Below, piece by piece: positions 1 through 8,692 of a stretch of 64,000 bases of DNA. Origin of the DNA: JAFGJQ01 sp964495075. GTDB taxonomy: Bacteria; Planctomycetota; Phycisphaerae; UBA1845. Made by a program: the position numbers and the translations under genes. The stretch is taken from positions 62,001 through 126,000 of the forward strand of contig CAZBUJ010000006.1 in assembly GCA_964495075.1 (NCBI GenBank). The letters run 5' to 3'. Numbering within the stretch: the stretch's first letter is position 1; every line of letters starts with the position of its first letter. The notes beneath the pieces were generated by a model. The model was given only the letters and a program-made list of their open reading frames with translations. It ran no database searches and was not told the origin of the DNA.

Positions 1-161
1 AGCGGAACGGACGGCTGGCCGAGGCGCGGGCGCTGTTCGCCGTCCTGCCGCCGGACGCCCGCAACTGGGCGGGGGCCGATCTGGCGGCCGCCCAGCAGGC
101 GTGCAAGTGCAAAATGGACTTCGCGCGAATCCTCAGGAAGGCCGAGCAGTTCCTCGCCTGA
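1..161 (+). CDS. 3' end of an unidentified protein gene (partial)
   Basis: An open frame enters from the left edge and ends with TGA at 159-161. The last 52 residues are Ala/Arg/Lys-rich and look helical, ending AEQFLA, which resembles the tail of a TPR-like or other helical repeat protein. The visible part is too short to assign a family. A strong hairpin plus T-run follows at 249-281 and probably ends this transcript. Confidence 0.5.
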   Translation, partial: RNGRLAEARALFAVLPPDARNWAGADLAAAQQACKCKMDFARILRKAEQFLA

Positions 162-248
162 CCGGCGGGTGACGCTCGCCTGACCGGCTGATCGTCGCCA
201 TCCGCGCGGGTGCGCTCGTGCATCCGGGCGGATGGCTCTTGCCCACCC

Positions 249-281
249 AACCGCGGCGCGGGATACTGGCCGCGGTTTTTT
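249..281 (+). terminator. Rho-independent terminator
   Basis: A perfect 8-bp stem (AACCGCGG, 249-256, with CCGCGGTT, 270-277) has a 13-nt loop and runs into six T residues (276-281). It sits 88 nt after the stop of the partial gene at the left edge and 70 nt before the next start codon, so it separates the two transcription units. Confidence 0.75.
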
Positions 282-350
282 GTCTTGTATCGGACCCGCG
301 TCCGTGGGTTAGGGCGGGGCCGACTACGCTTCGGATCGGGAGACGCCATC

Positions 351-1613
351 ATGTCGCGGCCGGTAGTTATCTTCGAGGACACGGGGTATCGCAATCTTCT
401 TCCTTTGACGCACACGCGGCCGGCCTGCGGGCTTCGTTGCGGGATCGACACGCTGTGGGAGAAGGTGGCGGCCTCGTACCCGTCCGCGCCGGTGATCGTT
501 CACGCCCGGGGCGCGGTGGCGGGCGTGGTAGCGGAAGAAGTGCGGTCGGTGGCGGCCAACGCGTGGTCCGGGGAGGCGGCCCTGCTCGTCAACGGCCGCC
601 TCGTGGCGCCGGCCGACCTGGCGGCCCGCGTGCCGCTGGACGGGGATGACGGGGTGTACGTGGTCGACGGCCAGGTGGCAGCGGCCCGAGTGAGCGGCAA
701 GTGCGCCGCGTCGGTGGCGCGGGCGATGGCGGAAGGCCCCTTGGGCGACGAGGCGGCGTGGTTGGCGGGCCTGCCCTCGCATGACCTGGACGCGCACCTG
801 GTCCGATTCCCCTGGGACCTCGTGCGGTGGAACGGTGGGCAGATCAACGCCGACCTGGATCGGCGCGGCCTGGCCGGACGCATTGAGGGAGACGTGCACC
901 CGTCGGCGGTGCTGGACGGGCGGGAGCGCATCCACGTCGCCGCCGGGGCCGAAGTGCACGCGGGTGCCATTTTGTTGGCCCATGACGGAGCGATTTACAT
1001 CGGTCCCGGGGCGAAGGTCATGGCCGGGGCGGCGGTGGAAGGTCCGGTGTCGCTGGGCGACCATTCGCTGATCAAGATCCAGTCCAAGATCTACGAGGGG
1101 ACGAGCACCGGGCCGTACTGCAAGATCGGCGGCGAGATCGAAGAGAGCATCTTCCAGGGGTATTCCAGCAAGCAGCACGACGGGTTCCTCGGCCATGCCT
1201 GCGTCGGCGAATGGGTCAACCTGGGGGCCGACACGAACAACTCCGACCTCAAGAACAACTACAGCACCGTGCGACTCGTCATCGACGGGAAGGAGATCGA
1301 TTCGGGGGAGCAGTTCATGGGAGCGGTGATCGGCGACCACACGAAGACGGGCATCAACACGATGCTCAACACGGGCACGGTGCTCGGGGTCGGGTGCAAC
1401 GTCTACGGGGCCGACTTCCCGCCCAAGTCCGTTCCGAGCTTCTGCTGGGGGGGGGCGGCCGGGTTGGTCGAGCACAAGCTCGACAAGTTCTTCGCCACGG
1501 CGGAGAAAGTGATGGCGCGGCGTAAGCGGTCGCTGACGGAGGCGCATCGAGTCCTGCTGCAAGCGGTGTTCGAAGCGACGTCGGCCGAGCGCGGCGGCGC
1601 GATTCGGTCGTGA
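351..1613 (+). CDS. GlmU-like sugar nucleotidyltransferase / acetyltransferase (TIGR03991 type)
   Basis: 420 aa. It starts at ATG 351 with GGGAGA about 8 nt upstream; the open frame extends further 5' but without family-like sequence. The N-terminus (IFEDTGYRNLLPLTHTRP, then GLRCGI) matches the short nucleotidyltransferase-like region of the alternative GlmU family known from Bacteroidetes and Planctomycetes. From about residue 225 there is a left-handed beta-helix of hexapeptide repeats ending in the conserved GADTNNSDLKNNYS and NTGTVLGVG blocks. The family is proposed to make UDP-N-acetylglucosamine from glucosamine-1-phosphate, a precursor for peptidoglycan and lipid A. The full reaction is inferred from the family name. 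Alone on its transcript as far as can be seen. Confidence 0.85.
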   Translation: MSRPVVIFEDTGYRNLLPLTHTRPACGLRCGIDTLWEKVAASYPSAPVIVHARGAVAGVVAEEVRSVAANAWSGEAALLVNGRLVAPADLAARVPLDGDDGVYVVDGQVAAARVSGKCAASVARAMAEGPLGDEAAWLAGLPSHDLDAHLVRFPWDLVRWNGGQINADLDRRGLAGRIEGDVHPSAVLDGRERIHVAAGAEVHAGAILLAHDGAIYIGPGAKVMAGAAVEGPVSLGDHSLIKIQSKIYEGTSTGPYCKIGGEIEESIFQGYSSKQHDGFLGHACVGEWVNLGADTNNSDLKNNYSTVRLVIDGKEIDSGEQFMGAVIGDHTKTGINTMLNTGTVLGVGCNVYGADFPPKSVPSFCWGGAAGLVEHKLDKFFATAEKVMARRKRSLTEAHRVLLQAVFEATSAERGGAIRS

Positions 1614-1646
1614 CGCGGCATCCCAGCGGGCCGACGGCGGGTCCGC

Positions 1647-1838
1647 CTATTCCGCGGGCGCGGCGTCGTCCATGATGCGCTCGACGGCGGTGTCGAAGGC
1701 GATTTCCACGACGGAGGCCATGGTGGCCCGCAGTCCGTCGGTGAGGCCGTCGGTGACGGCTTCGACACAGCCGGTCGATGTGAAACCCAGCGACAGTGTC
1801 AGGAGGGTAATGGTCGTGCGGATTCGGTAGCGCTTCAT
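1647..1838 (-). CDS. Small putative lipoprotein
   Basis: 63 aa. The ATG (1836-1838) overlaps the stop of the upstream lipoprotein gene in an ATGA arrangement, indicating translational coupling. It has a basic N-terminus (MKRYRIR), a hydrophobic stretch and a cysteine at about residue 25 in STGC, a weak lipobox. The rest (EAVTDGLTDGLRATM onward) is a short, probably helical, acidic tail with no recognised domain. With its neighbour it forms a two-gene operon that may be under the repeat element at 2351-2371. Function unknown. Confidence 0.6.
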   Translation of the reverse strand: MKRYRIRTTITLLTLSLGFTSTGCVEAVTDGLTDGLRATMASVVEIAFDTAVERIMDDAAPAE

Positions 1839-2275
1839 TCTTGTTCCTTCCTCTGTTCCGTGGTGCGCCCGGCCTCGATCGCCGCCAATCGCCGTTCCAG
1901 TTCCGCCACCTGCTGCCGGAGGACGTCGTTCTCCTGCGTGTGCCCTTCCAGCGCGAGCAGGCGTTCTTTCACGTCGTCTGGTTTCTTCGGTGCCTTCCAG
2001 AGCGGGAACGAGCACTCCAGCCAGAGTCCGTTGTCGTTGTCTCCATCGCCCTCGTTCACGTCGCGTCGGCGGTAGGTCGCGCCGGTCTTGACGCCGTTGC
2101 TCCAGGCGAGTTCGATGCCCTGCTGGACGGCATAGCGTTCCGCATTCGACCGGCTGCCTCCATCGTGCCGGAACTCGACCCCGGCACCGATCTTGCTCCG
2201 GACCTCCTGGAGCGAGCATCCGCTACTCAGTACGACGGTGAACACACCTGCGACGATCAGTATTCGTTTGTGCAC
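1835..2275 (-). CDS. Putative lipoprotein with C-terminal coiled coil
   Basis: 146 aa. The start is GTG (2273-2275) with AGAGGA five bases upstream. The signal segment ends in a good lipobox, LSSGC (Cys about residue 20), so the mature protein should be membrane-anchored by lipid. The middle (EFRHDGGSRSNAERYAVQQG, then GATYRRRD) alternates like a short outer-membrane beta domain. The last 45 residues are a charged heptad-like coiled coil (LRQQVAELERRLAAIE). It is followed in ATGA overlap by a second small lipoprotein. No family recognised. Confidence 0.7.
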   Translation of the reverse strand: MHKRILIVAGVFTVVLSSGCSLQEVRSKIGAGVEFRHDGGSRSNAERYAVQQGIELAWSNGVKTGATYRRRDVNEGDGDNDNGLWLECSFPLWKAPKKPDDVKERLLALEGHTQENDVLRQQVAELERRLAAIEAGRTTEQRKEQE

Positions 2276-2350
2276 TGTTATCCTCTGTGTTGTTCTGCGA
2301 GATTCAACACAAGTATCCGCGCACGATTCGGCGGCGGTAGACCCTAATCG

Positions 2351-2371
2351 AGTCTTAACGGAACTTTAACG
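2351..2371 (-). promoter_or_regulatory. Candidate Pho-type box (7-4-7 direct repeat)
   Basis: On the minus strand the site reads CGTTAAA-GTTC-CGTTAAG: two 7-nt direct repeats four bases apart, an 11-bp period typical of PhoB/PhoP operators. It lies about 75-95 nt upstream of the GTG start of the lipoprotein pair. A similar site (15 of 21 positions identical) lies upstream of the DUF47-PiT phosphate genes at 5134-5154. The repeat geometry is seen directly; control by a Pho regulator is inference. Confidence 0.4.
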
Positions 2372-2475
2372 AGACGTTTGCCAGGGTGCTCGCCCGCAGC
2401 GACGAGTTGCTGCATCGTTTTGGCGTACCGCGGCGGCGGTCGGTTGGCGCGATCCGACCCGCGTCGGGTTCCATG

Positions 2476-4071
2476 TCACTCCTCTTCCAGCGCGAAGTCC
2501 TCCGGGTGCATGCGTTCCTCCGCTTCGATCCGGACCCGTTCGTTTTGAGCGTCGGCCCGGCGCTTGAGAGTGGAGCGGACGATCAGGTTGATGCCGATTG
2601 TGAGCAACATGCCCAAGATGCCGAGATGAAAGACGATGCGGCATACGATGCCCGTCGACACCGCGGCGATGGCGGCGGCCATGAACCAGCTGAACACCAC
2701 CCAGATGGAGCGCCCGAGCTTGAGGGCGGCGTCGCCGCGCTGGAAGATTCGATCGGCCATACCGGTGGCCACGATCGCCGCGAAGGCGACGTAGGTGGTC
2801 GAGACGGGCAGGCCGCGGCTGGAGGCGGTAGCAATGACCGATGCCGATACGGCCATGATGATGCACGCCCGCAGCGCGTCGTAGTGGGTGGTTTTGCCGG
2901 CCGGCGTCCGCCTGGCCAGCGGGGCGAGCGATACCGTCCGACCGCCCAAGCGGAGGATGCGGGTGGCCAGGGCGATGCACCACCGCGGCGCCCACAACTT
3001 GACGTGATCGCCCATACTGCCGGCCCGGACGGCCATGCGGGTCACCCGCTGGGAGTTCTGGGTGAACATGCCGGCCGCCATCAGGCCGCCGCAAACGAGC
3101 AGCCAGCTCCGCTTGATGGGGATCTTCGTGGCCTGCATGGCGCCCATGTCGATGTGGTTGACAAGATGCATGGTGGACAGCCCGGGCGACGCGCAATTCG
3201 CCAGGTCGTTCTGGCCGAAAGCGAAGGCCATGCACATCATGCCCAGAACGGTGAGCACCGGGAACAGGAGCCGGGCCGCCCGCTCGCGGAAGGCGACCAG
3301 CAGGGCGTGAATCGCGATGGCCCCGCCGCCCCACAGGACGAACACCGCCGACAGCCGGGCGTAATCCCCGGTGAGCCACTGCTCTTTGAGGTGTGCGACG
3401 ACGGCGACGTTCTTCATGCCCTTGAGAACCATGAAGTAGACCATGCCGGCCAGCACCCCGCCGCCGACCCAGCCGCCGTGCAGCAGCAGCGTGGGCAGGT
3501 CATCGGACTTGTCTCGTATGGCGCCGCGGACCGCCCGCTGGATCAGGAACGCCGCGATCCCGGAAAGAATGATCGAGCACACGATGGCGCCGACCACCGT
3601 GCCCGAGACGCTCCAGTTCACCGCTTCGGCGTACCGCATTGCGAACGCGGCGCCCAACAGTTCGAACACCAGGCACGCCGTGGTGGACACCGGCATCCCG
3701 AACGCCGAGTAGCTGTAGAGCAGTACGGTGTCGACGATGTAGACGGAGACGTAGACGGCGAGCACTTGCCGGACGGTCAGGAGCCCGGGATGGAAGATAC
3801 CCTTGCGGGCCGTTTCAATGACGTCGCCGGAAAGCGAGGCACCCAGCAGCACGCACACACCGGCCAGCGCGATGGCGAGTCGTCGGTTGAGAATGCGCGC
3901 GCCGAGCACCGCGTTCACGAGGTTCGCGGCGTCGTTGCGACCGACCTCGATCGTGTCCCAGAACAGCAGGGCGACGCCGATGAACAGCGCGGCGAGCACG
4001 AACGTTGAGGTGGCGGTCAAGGGCGGCGCTTGTTGCACGGCGTCCGCGAGAATCATGGATGTTCCACTCAT
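2476..4071 (-). CDS. PiT-family inorganic phosphate transporter
   Basis: 531 aa if started at ATG 4071, which has AGGTGG upstream; an in-frame extension to 4122 is Arg-rich and unlikely. It is a polytopic membrane protein with the two inverted PiT signatures: GRNDAANLVNAVLGARI in the N-terminal half and GQNDLANCASPG in the second half, each carrying the conserved N-D-x-A/L-N. A long hydrophilic loop separates the halves, and VSTT motifs occur twice (GMPVSTTA, GLPVSTTY). PiT proteins carry phosphate, usually as a metal-phosphate complex, driven by H+ or Na+. The DUF47 gene lies upstream on the same strand, the classic PiT partner arrangement. Confidence 0.92.
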   Translation of the reverse strand: MSGTSMILADAVQQAPPLTATSTFVLAALFIGVALLFWDTIEVGRNDAANLVNAVLGARILNRRLAIALAGVCVLLGASLSGDVIETARKGIFHPGLLTVRQVLAVYVSVYIVDTVLLYSYSAFGMPVSTTACLVFELLGAAFAMRYAEAVNWSVSGTVVGAIVCSIILSGIAAFLIQRAVRGAIRDKSDDLPTLLLHGGWVGGGVLAGMVYFMVLKGMKNVAVVAHLKEQWLTGDYARLSAVFVLWGGGAIAIHALLVAFRERAARLLFPVLTVLGMMCMAFAFGQNDLANCASPGLSTMHLVNHIDMGAMQATKIPIKRSWLLVCGGLMAAGMFTQNSQRVTRMAVRAGSMGDHVKLWAPRWCIALATRILRLGGRTVSLAPLARRTPAGKTTHYDALRACIIMAVSASVIATASSRGLPVSTTYVAFAAIVATGMADRIFQRGDAALKLGRSIWVVFSWFMAAAIAAVSTGIVCRIVFHLGILGMLLTIGINLIVRSTLKRRADAQNERVRIEAEERMHPEDFALEEE

Positions 4072-4362
4072 GTCTGTGTTCCACCTGCGGCGATCCGGCG
4101 GATCCTCCGCACGGGTAGCCAACGGTGACCGGGGGAGCCTGCTCCGTCATGGCTCACCGCGACTGGCGGTCGATCGAGTCGGCCACCGCGACCGCCTGGA
4201 TTGGCGCGTGCGCTCCGACCGCGTCGCGATCGTCTACATCGGTTTCATGAGAACGGGAAAGACCAAACCCGCTTCCTGGTTTCGGGTGTCGATTGATCGT
4301 CGTACCGCGCCTCGGTGCCACCTGCGGTGGCGATCCACCGGCGCCAGATATTGCCACAGAGA

Positions 4363-5037
4363 TCAGTGAGATGTCAACATGCGCCGAATGCGGTCCGCGG
4401 TCTTCTCGGCGGCGTTGGCCAGCTTTCCAAGAGTGCCGTAAACATTGAACCACAGCAGAATGTCGGTAGGCTTGAGTTGGTCTTCCAGGGCGAAGAGGCT
4501 TTGCGCGAGACGGTACTGGGCGCGATCGGCGTCCCACTCGGCCTTTTCGACGTCGGCGACCATGGTCGAGGCCCGTTCCACCTCCAGGGCGGCGAATCGG
4601 CTGTTCAGCACCGTGGTCAGGTAGGCGCTCACGCCATCCGCCTTGTCGCAGACGTCCATCACCATGGCAACCAGGTTAACGGTGTCGTCGGCCAGTTCGC
4701 GCGGCAGCGTTAACCGCTTGATGGTAAGGAGGACAGCGACGTCCTCGGCCGCGTCCGCCATGTCGTCCTGGAGTTTCAGGTAGCCCAGCAGATCCCCGCG
4801 GTAGACGGGCAGGAAGAAGGTTTTGGGGATGGACTGACGGATTTCGTCCTTGATCAGGTCCGCTTCGTGCTCGCTCTTGAAGATGTCTTTGGTCAGGACC
4901 TCCGCCTGCACGGCGTCCTCGTGCCGCATCGCCTCGAACATCGGCGGGAGGTAATGGACGCACTGCATGACCTTGATCATATGCTCGCGAAGAGGTTCGA
5001 AGGGCGACACGCGGAACAACTCGATGAACTTCGACAT
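4363..5037 (-). CDS. DUF47 / TIGR00153 PhoU-like protein, PiT partner
   Basis: 224 aa, starting at ATG 5037 with GAGGAGA seven bases upstream. The sequence is all-helical, with the PhoU-like pattern of acidic residues (EHEADLIKDEIRQS near residue 55; DDMADAAEDVA near 92) and the conserved RGDLLGYL. DUF47 proteins are cytoplasmic, PhoU-fold proteins usually encoded next to PiT transporters and thought to regulate them. The PiT gene follows 291 nt downstream on the same strand; that gap holds no convincing gene. A candidate Pho-type box lies about 100-115 nt upstream. Confidence 0.9.
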   Translation of the reverse strand: MSKFIELFRVSPFEPLREHMIKVMQCVHYLPPMFEAMRHEDAVQAEVLTKDIFKSEHEADLIKDEIRQSIPKTFFLPVYRGDLLGYLKLQDDMADAAEDVAVLLTIKRLTLPRELADDTVNLVAMVMDVCDKADGVSAYLTTVLNSRFAALEVERASTMVADVEKAEWDADRAQYRLAQSLFALEDQLKPTDILLWFNVYGTLGKLANAAEKTADRIRRMLTSH

Positions 5038-5133
5038 GACCGTCTCCTCGCCGCGGCGATCGCGGCCGGTGCCCTGGCGAATCCATCACCCGCCGGCAAA
5101 GCCGTGGCGCCGTCGCGGCGGGATCAGGCCCGG

Positions 5134-5154
5134 AATCTTAACACAATCTTAGCG
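5134..5154 (-). promoter_or_regulatory. Candidate Pho-type box upstream of DUF47-PiT
   Basis: On the minus strand the site reads CGCTAAG-ATTG-TGTTAAG, again two imperfect 7-nt repeats four bases apart. It aligns with the site at 2351-2371 at 15 of 21 positions, ending in the shared GTTAAGA. Its position about 100 nt upstream of the phosphate-transport operon makes a phosphate-responsive regulator the natural suspect. No -10 hexamer is obvious next to it. Confidence 0.45.
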
Positions 5155-5260
5155 CTGTTGCGACCACTCAGACCGGTCGCGGCGAGTCGGCGGTCGCGAT
5201 CCTGCGCGGGAGCGCCGTTGGGGCCGTCGAAGGGTCGGCGGCCGGTTTCCCTCGCGGCTT

Positions 5261-5289
5261 TTGGCACGGCTCATGGTAGCCGCTATACT
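5261..5289 (+). promoter_or_regulatory. Sigma70-type promoter for the symporter operon
   Basis: TTGGCA (5261-5266) and TATACT (5284-5289) are separated by exactly 17 bp. Transcription would begin near 5296 and give a 136-nt leader before the small membrane protein at 5432. Confidence 0.55.
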
Positions 5290-5431
5290 TCGCACTTCCA
5301 ACGTCCAGCCGGGGTCCGGAGGCGCGATCGGATGCCCGGCGGGCGTGGAACGAGCCGGGCGGTTAACCCCCCGTGCCCGCGAGCGGCGGCCCCGCCTTGG
5401 GGCCCCGGTGGTGGCCCGTCCGGCGCCGAGC

Positions 5432-5677
5432 ATGGAGAACGCTGTGATTCCCCCGTACTGGTGGCCCTATTTCTATTTGTACGGCGTCGGAGCGGTCATC
5501 TTCCTGATAGGGCTGTGGATGATTCTCGGCTACCGGAGTTGCGTTCTCTCACGGCCGCGGGACCGGTTCTGGTTCGGGGTGCTGATTTTCGGTTTCTTCT
5601 GGTACGCGGGGATCCACTTCTTGTGGTACATGGCGGCGCTCTACATCCTGCCCGAGCAGGGGGGAGGTGTGGGATGA
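5432..5677 (+). CDS. Small two-helix membrane protein paired with a solute symporter
   Basis: 81 aa, starting at ATG 5432; the frame is open further upstream but only in Arg/Pro-rich sequence. There are two hydrophobic segments (about residues 14-31 and 45-70) rich in Trp, Phe and Tyr. The stop codon overlaps the ATG of the sodium:solute symporter gene (ATGA at 5674-5677), so the two proteins are made together. The arrangement recalls the small DUF4212 subunits that accompany some SSS transporters, but I do not see convincing sequence identity to that family. Likely an accessory subunit; this is inferred from coupling only. Confidence 0.75.
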   Translation: MENAVIPPYWWPYFYLYGVGAVIFLIGLWMILGYRSCVLSRPRDRFWFGVLIFGFFWYAGIHFLWYMAALYILPEQGGGVG

Positions 5678-7686
5678 TCGCCGTCCTGCTCGCCCAGACG
5701 GCGACCTCGGCCTCGTCGGAGACGTACGGGGCGGGGGTGGACTACGCCGTCATCATTGCCTACCTGCTCCTGATTCTCGGGTTCGGGAGCTTCTTCGGGC
5801 GCTATTCCAAGACGACCAAGGACTTCTTCTTCAGCGGGTCGAAGTTCGCGTGGTGGCTGATCGGCATGAGCATGGTTGCCACCGGGGTGGGCTCGCACAG
5901 TTTCATGAAGTACGCCCAGACGGGGTTCGAGCACGGCATGTCCAGCGGCATGTCGTACATGAACGACTGGTTCTTCATTCCGTTCTTCATGTTCGGATGG
6001 TTGCCGATCATCTATTTCGCCCGCGTGCGGTCGATCCCCGAGTACTTCCAGCGGCGGTTCGGCACCACGGCGCGGTTCCTGGCCGTCCTCGTGATCCTCG
6101 AGTACATGGTCGGCTACATCGGCTTCAACCTCTACACGCTCGGCACGGTGGCGCACCAGGTGCTCGGAGTGGAGGTGTGGCAGGCGATCGTGGTCATCTC
6201 GCTGGTGTCGGGGATCTACATCACGGCGGGCGGGCAGACGGCGGTGATCTTCACCGACCTCGCGCAGGGATTCATGCTGCTGTTCGCGGGGTTGCTGTTG
6301 TTCGTGCTGGGGCTCGATGCCCTGGCTCTGGACGGCACGTTGATGGACGGGTTGCGCACGTTCTGGACGAACTTGACGTTGTCCGAGCGGTTGCCGTTGG
6401 CGCATTTCAACAGGCCGCAGAGCTTCAACTTCATCGGTGTGTTCTGGCAGGACGGCGTGGCCGGCAGCATCACGTTCCTGTTCATCAGCCAGGGCCTGAT
6501 CATGCGGTTCCTGGCCGCCAAGAGCGTGAACGAGGGCCGCAAGGCGATTCTCTTCAACACGGTGTTCATTCTGCCGCTCAGCATGATCGTGGTGGGCAAC
6601 GCCGGCTGGGTGGGCAACGTGATGGTGGGCCAGGGGCTCATCGATCCGCCCGACGAGGCGCGGGACATCTTTGTGAAGGTGACGAGCTACATCTGCCACG
6701 ACTTCCTACGGACGCCGGGCGTGTTCGGGTTCATTTTGGCGGCCCTGTCCGCCGCCCTGATGTCCACCATCGATACGTTGACCAACGCCACCGCGGCCCT
6801 GTTCATGTACGACGTTTATCAACCGTACCTCCATCCCGGAGCGTCGGACCGGCATTACATGCGGACGGCCCGCGCGGCGTCGGCGTGCACCGCGTTGCTC
6901 GGGCTGGGCATCGGGCTGTTCTTCATGACGTTCGGGACGGACATGTACAAGATCCACGCCATGTTCCAGGCGTTCGTCTCGCCCCCCATCGTGGCGGCGG
7001 TGTTCCTGGGGGCGTTCTGGAAGCGGTTCACGTCGGCCGGGGCGGTGGCGGCGCTGATCGGCGGGATGGTCTGCATTGGTCTGTCGAAGCTGGTGCCGGA
7101 GGTCGTCCGGCCGTTCGCCCACGGGGTGGAGCCGGACAAGGCCGGGCAGTACAACTACATGACGGCGTGCTTCGGGCTGTTTTGCTCGGCGGCAATCGGG
7201 ATCGCGGTGTCATGGCTGTCGAAGCCGAAGTCGCCGGAGGAGATCGCCGGCCTGTGGATCGGCACGATGGATTTTTCGATGAAGCGGTTCAAGGGGGCCG
7301 ATCCGAACCACTTCCCCGGCCGGACCGTGCGCCGCGTCAACTTGCGAGTGTCGGATGACGGCACTACACCGACCACGACGGCGTTGACGTACGACGCGTA
7401 CCGCGAATCGCTGGCGGCGGACGGGGGCCCGCCGGCGCCGGGCACGCCACCACCCGAGTACGCCATCGTGCGCCTGACGGCGGAGGCCATGGCGCGTCTT
7501 CATGCGAACGAGGGCGACCTGCTCTACGTTGCCGACGCGCGATGGTGGCTGGGCGGGCTGCGGTCACTGCACTGCCGGGCGGGGGCTCCGCATGACTCGG
7601 GCGACGCGGTGCTGATGGACCGGCAGGCGTTCGAGGCGGGCAGCTTCGTGCCCGGGCGCCCGGTTCGGGTGGAGATCGTGTTCTGA
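5674..7686 (+). CDS. Sodium:solute symporter family (SSS) transporter
   Basis: 670 aa. It starts in ATGA overlap with the preceding small membrane gene. About 13 transmembrane segments are visible. SSS-type features include FFFSGSKFAWWLIGMSM near residue 50, the GSHSFMKYAQTG loop, RSIPEYFQRRFG after the fourth helix, and the LSAALMSTIDTLTNA stretch in which SSS proteins bind Na+. A roughly 140-residue hydrophilic C-terminal region (after about 530) follows the last helix and is longer than in minimal family members. The substrate cannot be deduced; sugars, inositol or sialic-acid-like solutes are the usual candidates for this subgroup. Confidence 0.88.
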   Translation: MIAVLLAQTATSASSETYGAGVDYAVIIAYLLLILGFGSFFGRYSKTTKDFFFSGSKFAWWLIGMSMVATGVGSHSFMKYAQTGFEHGMSSGMSYMNDWFFIPFFMFGWLPIIYFARVRSIPEYFQRRFGTTARFLAVLVILEYMVGYIGFNLYTLGTVAHQVLGVEVWQAIVVISLVSGIYITAGGQTAVIFTDLAQGFMLLFAGLLLFVLGLDALALDGTLMDGLRTFWTNLTLSERLPLAHFNRPQSFNFIGVFWQDGVAGSITFLFISQGLIMRFLAAKSVNEGRKAILFNTVFILPLSMIVVGNAGWVGNVMVGQGLIDPPDEARDIFVKVTSYICHDFLRTPGVFGFILAALSAALMSTIDTLTNATAALFMYDVYQPYLHPGASDRHYMRTARAASACTALLGLGIGLFFMTFGTDMYKIHAMFQAFVSPPIVAAVFLGAFWKRFTSAGAVAALIGGMVCIGLSKLVPEVVRPFAHGVEPDKAGQYNYMTACFGLFCSAAIGIAVSWLSKPKSPEEIAGLWIGTMDFSMKRFKGADPNHFPGRTVRRVNLRVSDDGTTPTTTALTYDAYRESLAADGGPPAPGTPPPEYAIVRLTAEAMARLHANEGDLLYVADARWWLGGLRSLHCRAGAPHDSGDAVLMDRQAFEAGSFVPGRPVRVEIVF

Positions 7687-7733
7687 TCGTGAGGGGTGCG
7701 GGCCCGACGTTCCGGGGTTGCGGTTGACAGCGC

Positions 7734-8078
7734 TTACACTTCGAAGGCCAGGTCGATTCCGATCTTGAACGCGCCGACGGTTTGCGTGCAGTGGACGACG
7801 CGGGCGGGCACCCACGGGTCGTTGCTGTCGCGGCGGAGCTGCACCCGCGACTCGTCGTCCAGTCGTTCTCGACACGTGAGCCCGACGCCATCCCGGCTCA
7901 CGTCGCGGGTGTACACGTAGTGGATCGTTCCATCGACCATCAGTTCCATCGGCCGAGTCCAGGTGTACCGGGGATCGGCCCGCCTGACCTCGTGCGGGTC
8001 CTTCTGGCCGAAGAACTTCGCTTCCTCCAGCCAGTTCACGATGACTTCGCGACTCCGCGCCTCGTCGGTTTTGGGCAT
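7734..8078 (-). CDS. PilZ-domain protein (putative c-di-GMP binder)
   Basis: 114 aa. The ATG is at 8078 with AGGAGA six bases upstream. It carries both halves of the PilZ ligand motif: RxxxR (RADPR, about residues 33-37) and DxSxxG (DVSRDG, about residues 59-64), followed by the usual beta strands. A single-domain PilZ protein of this size is expected to be a cytoplasmic receptor for cyclic di-GMP. It is convergent with the symporter gene. Its target is unknown; no polysaccharide or motility genes are adjacent. Confidence 0.8.
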   Translation of the reverse strand: MPKTDEARSREVIVNWLEEAKFFGQKDPHEVRRADPRYTWTRPMELMVDGTIHYVYTRDVSRDGVGLTCRERLDDESRVQLRRDSNDPWVPARVVHCTQTVGAFKIGIDLAFEV

Positions 8079-8692
8079 ACGCGGTCTCCTGCCACATCGA
8101 TCGACCGTGCCTGAGTAGTATCGGAGCGTCGGCCCGCGGACTGAACGGGGGGAAACGCAATTTGCGTTAACACCGATAACCGCGCGTTCGGTAGCGCGGC
8201 GTGACGTGGCCCGCTATGGGACGCATGGTTCGACGCGCACGCCGTGGCCGGGTCCATCTGCGGTCGGGCCGCGTTCGGTCGTGCCGTCAGGTTTTTCAGG
8301 ACGTGGTGGCGGGCGGCTGCGCGAGGTGGGCGGAGCCGGGGCCTGGCGCGGATTCTCCACGGTGGAAAAGGTAGAGAAACTGCGACGGCTGGTTTGCTTT
8401 CAAGTCGACCATATTGGAGGGTGAATCTGAACGGGGCGGATGTTGGTGAACCGGGACGGACGCGAAAGCTTCCACGGACACGAACGCTTCCGGTCTCACC
8501 GCCAGCAGAGACGTCGCAGAACGGGGTGGCACGACGGTCTCGCGTTCCGGGGGGGAAAGAAGCACTCTTTTCACACGAGCCGACCGGAATGAACCACGCG
8601 GCCGCCGGGGCAAGCCTCGCCGCGAACCGGCTCAAGGTGAGTGGCAATCCCGGGACTCGTGGAACGCATCGCCGGTGTGGGGGACTCGCAAG
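8079..8692. other. Gene-free interval between divergent genes
   Basis: 614 nt between the start of the PilZ gene and the start of the metallopeptidase lipoprotein. Open frames here have no ribosome-binding site plus protein-like composition. GGAGGG near 8415 is followed by a GTG, but its frame reads as Arg/Pro-rich nonsense. No clear -35/-10 pair was found. It presumably holds both promoters. Confidence 0.4.

Noticed and set aside
2386..4008. Plus-strand open frame of 540 codons
   Set aside because: Antisense to the PiT transporter; rich in His, Gln and Asp with no hydrophobic or domain pattern.
5667..7358. Plus-strand open frame of 563 codons
   Set aside because: Shifted frame inside the symporter gene; Arg/His/Gly-rich and without membrane segments.
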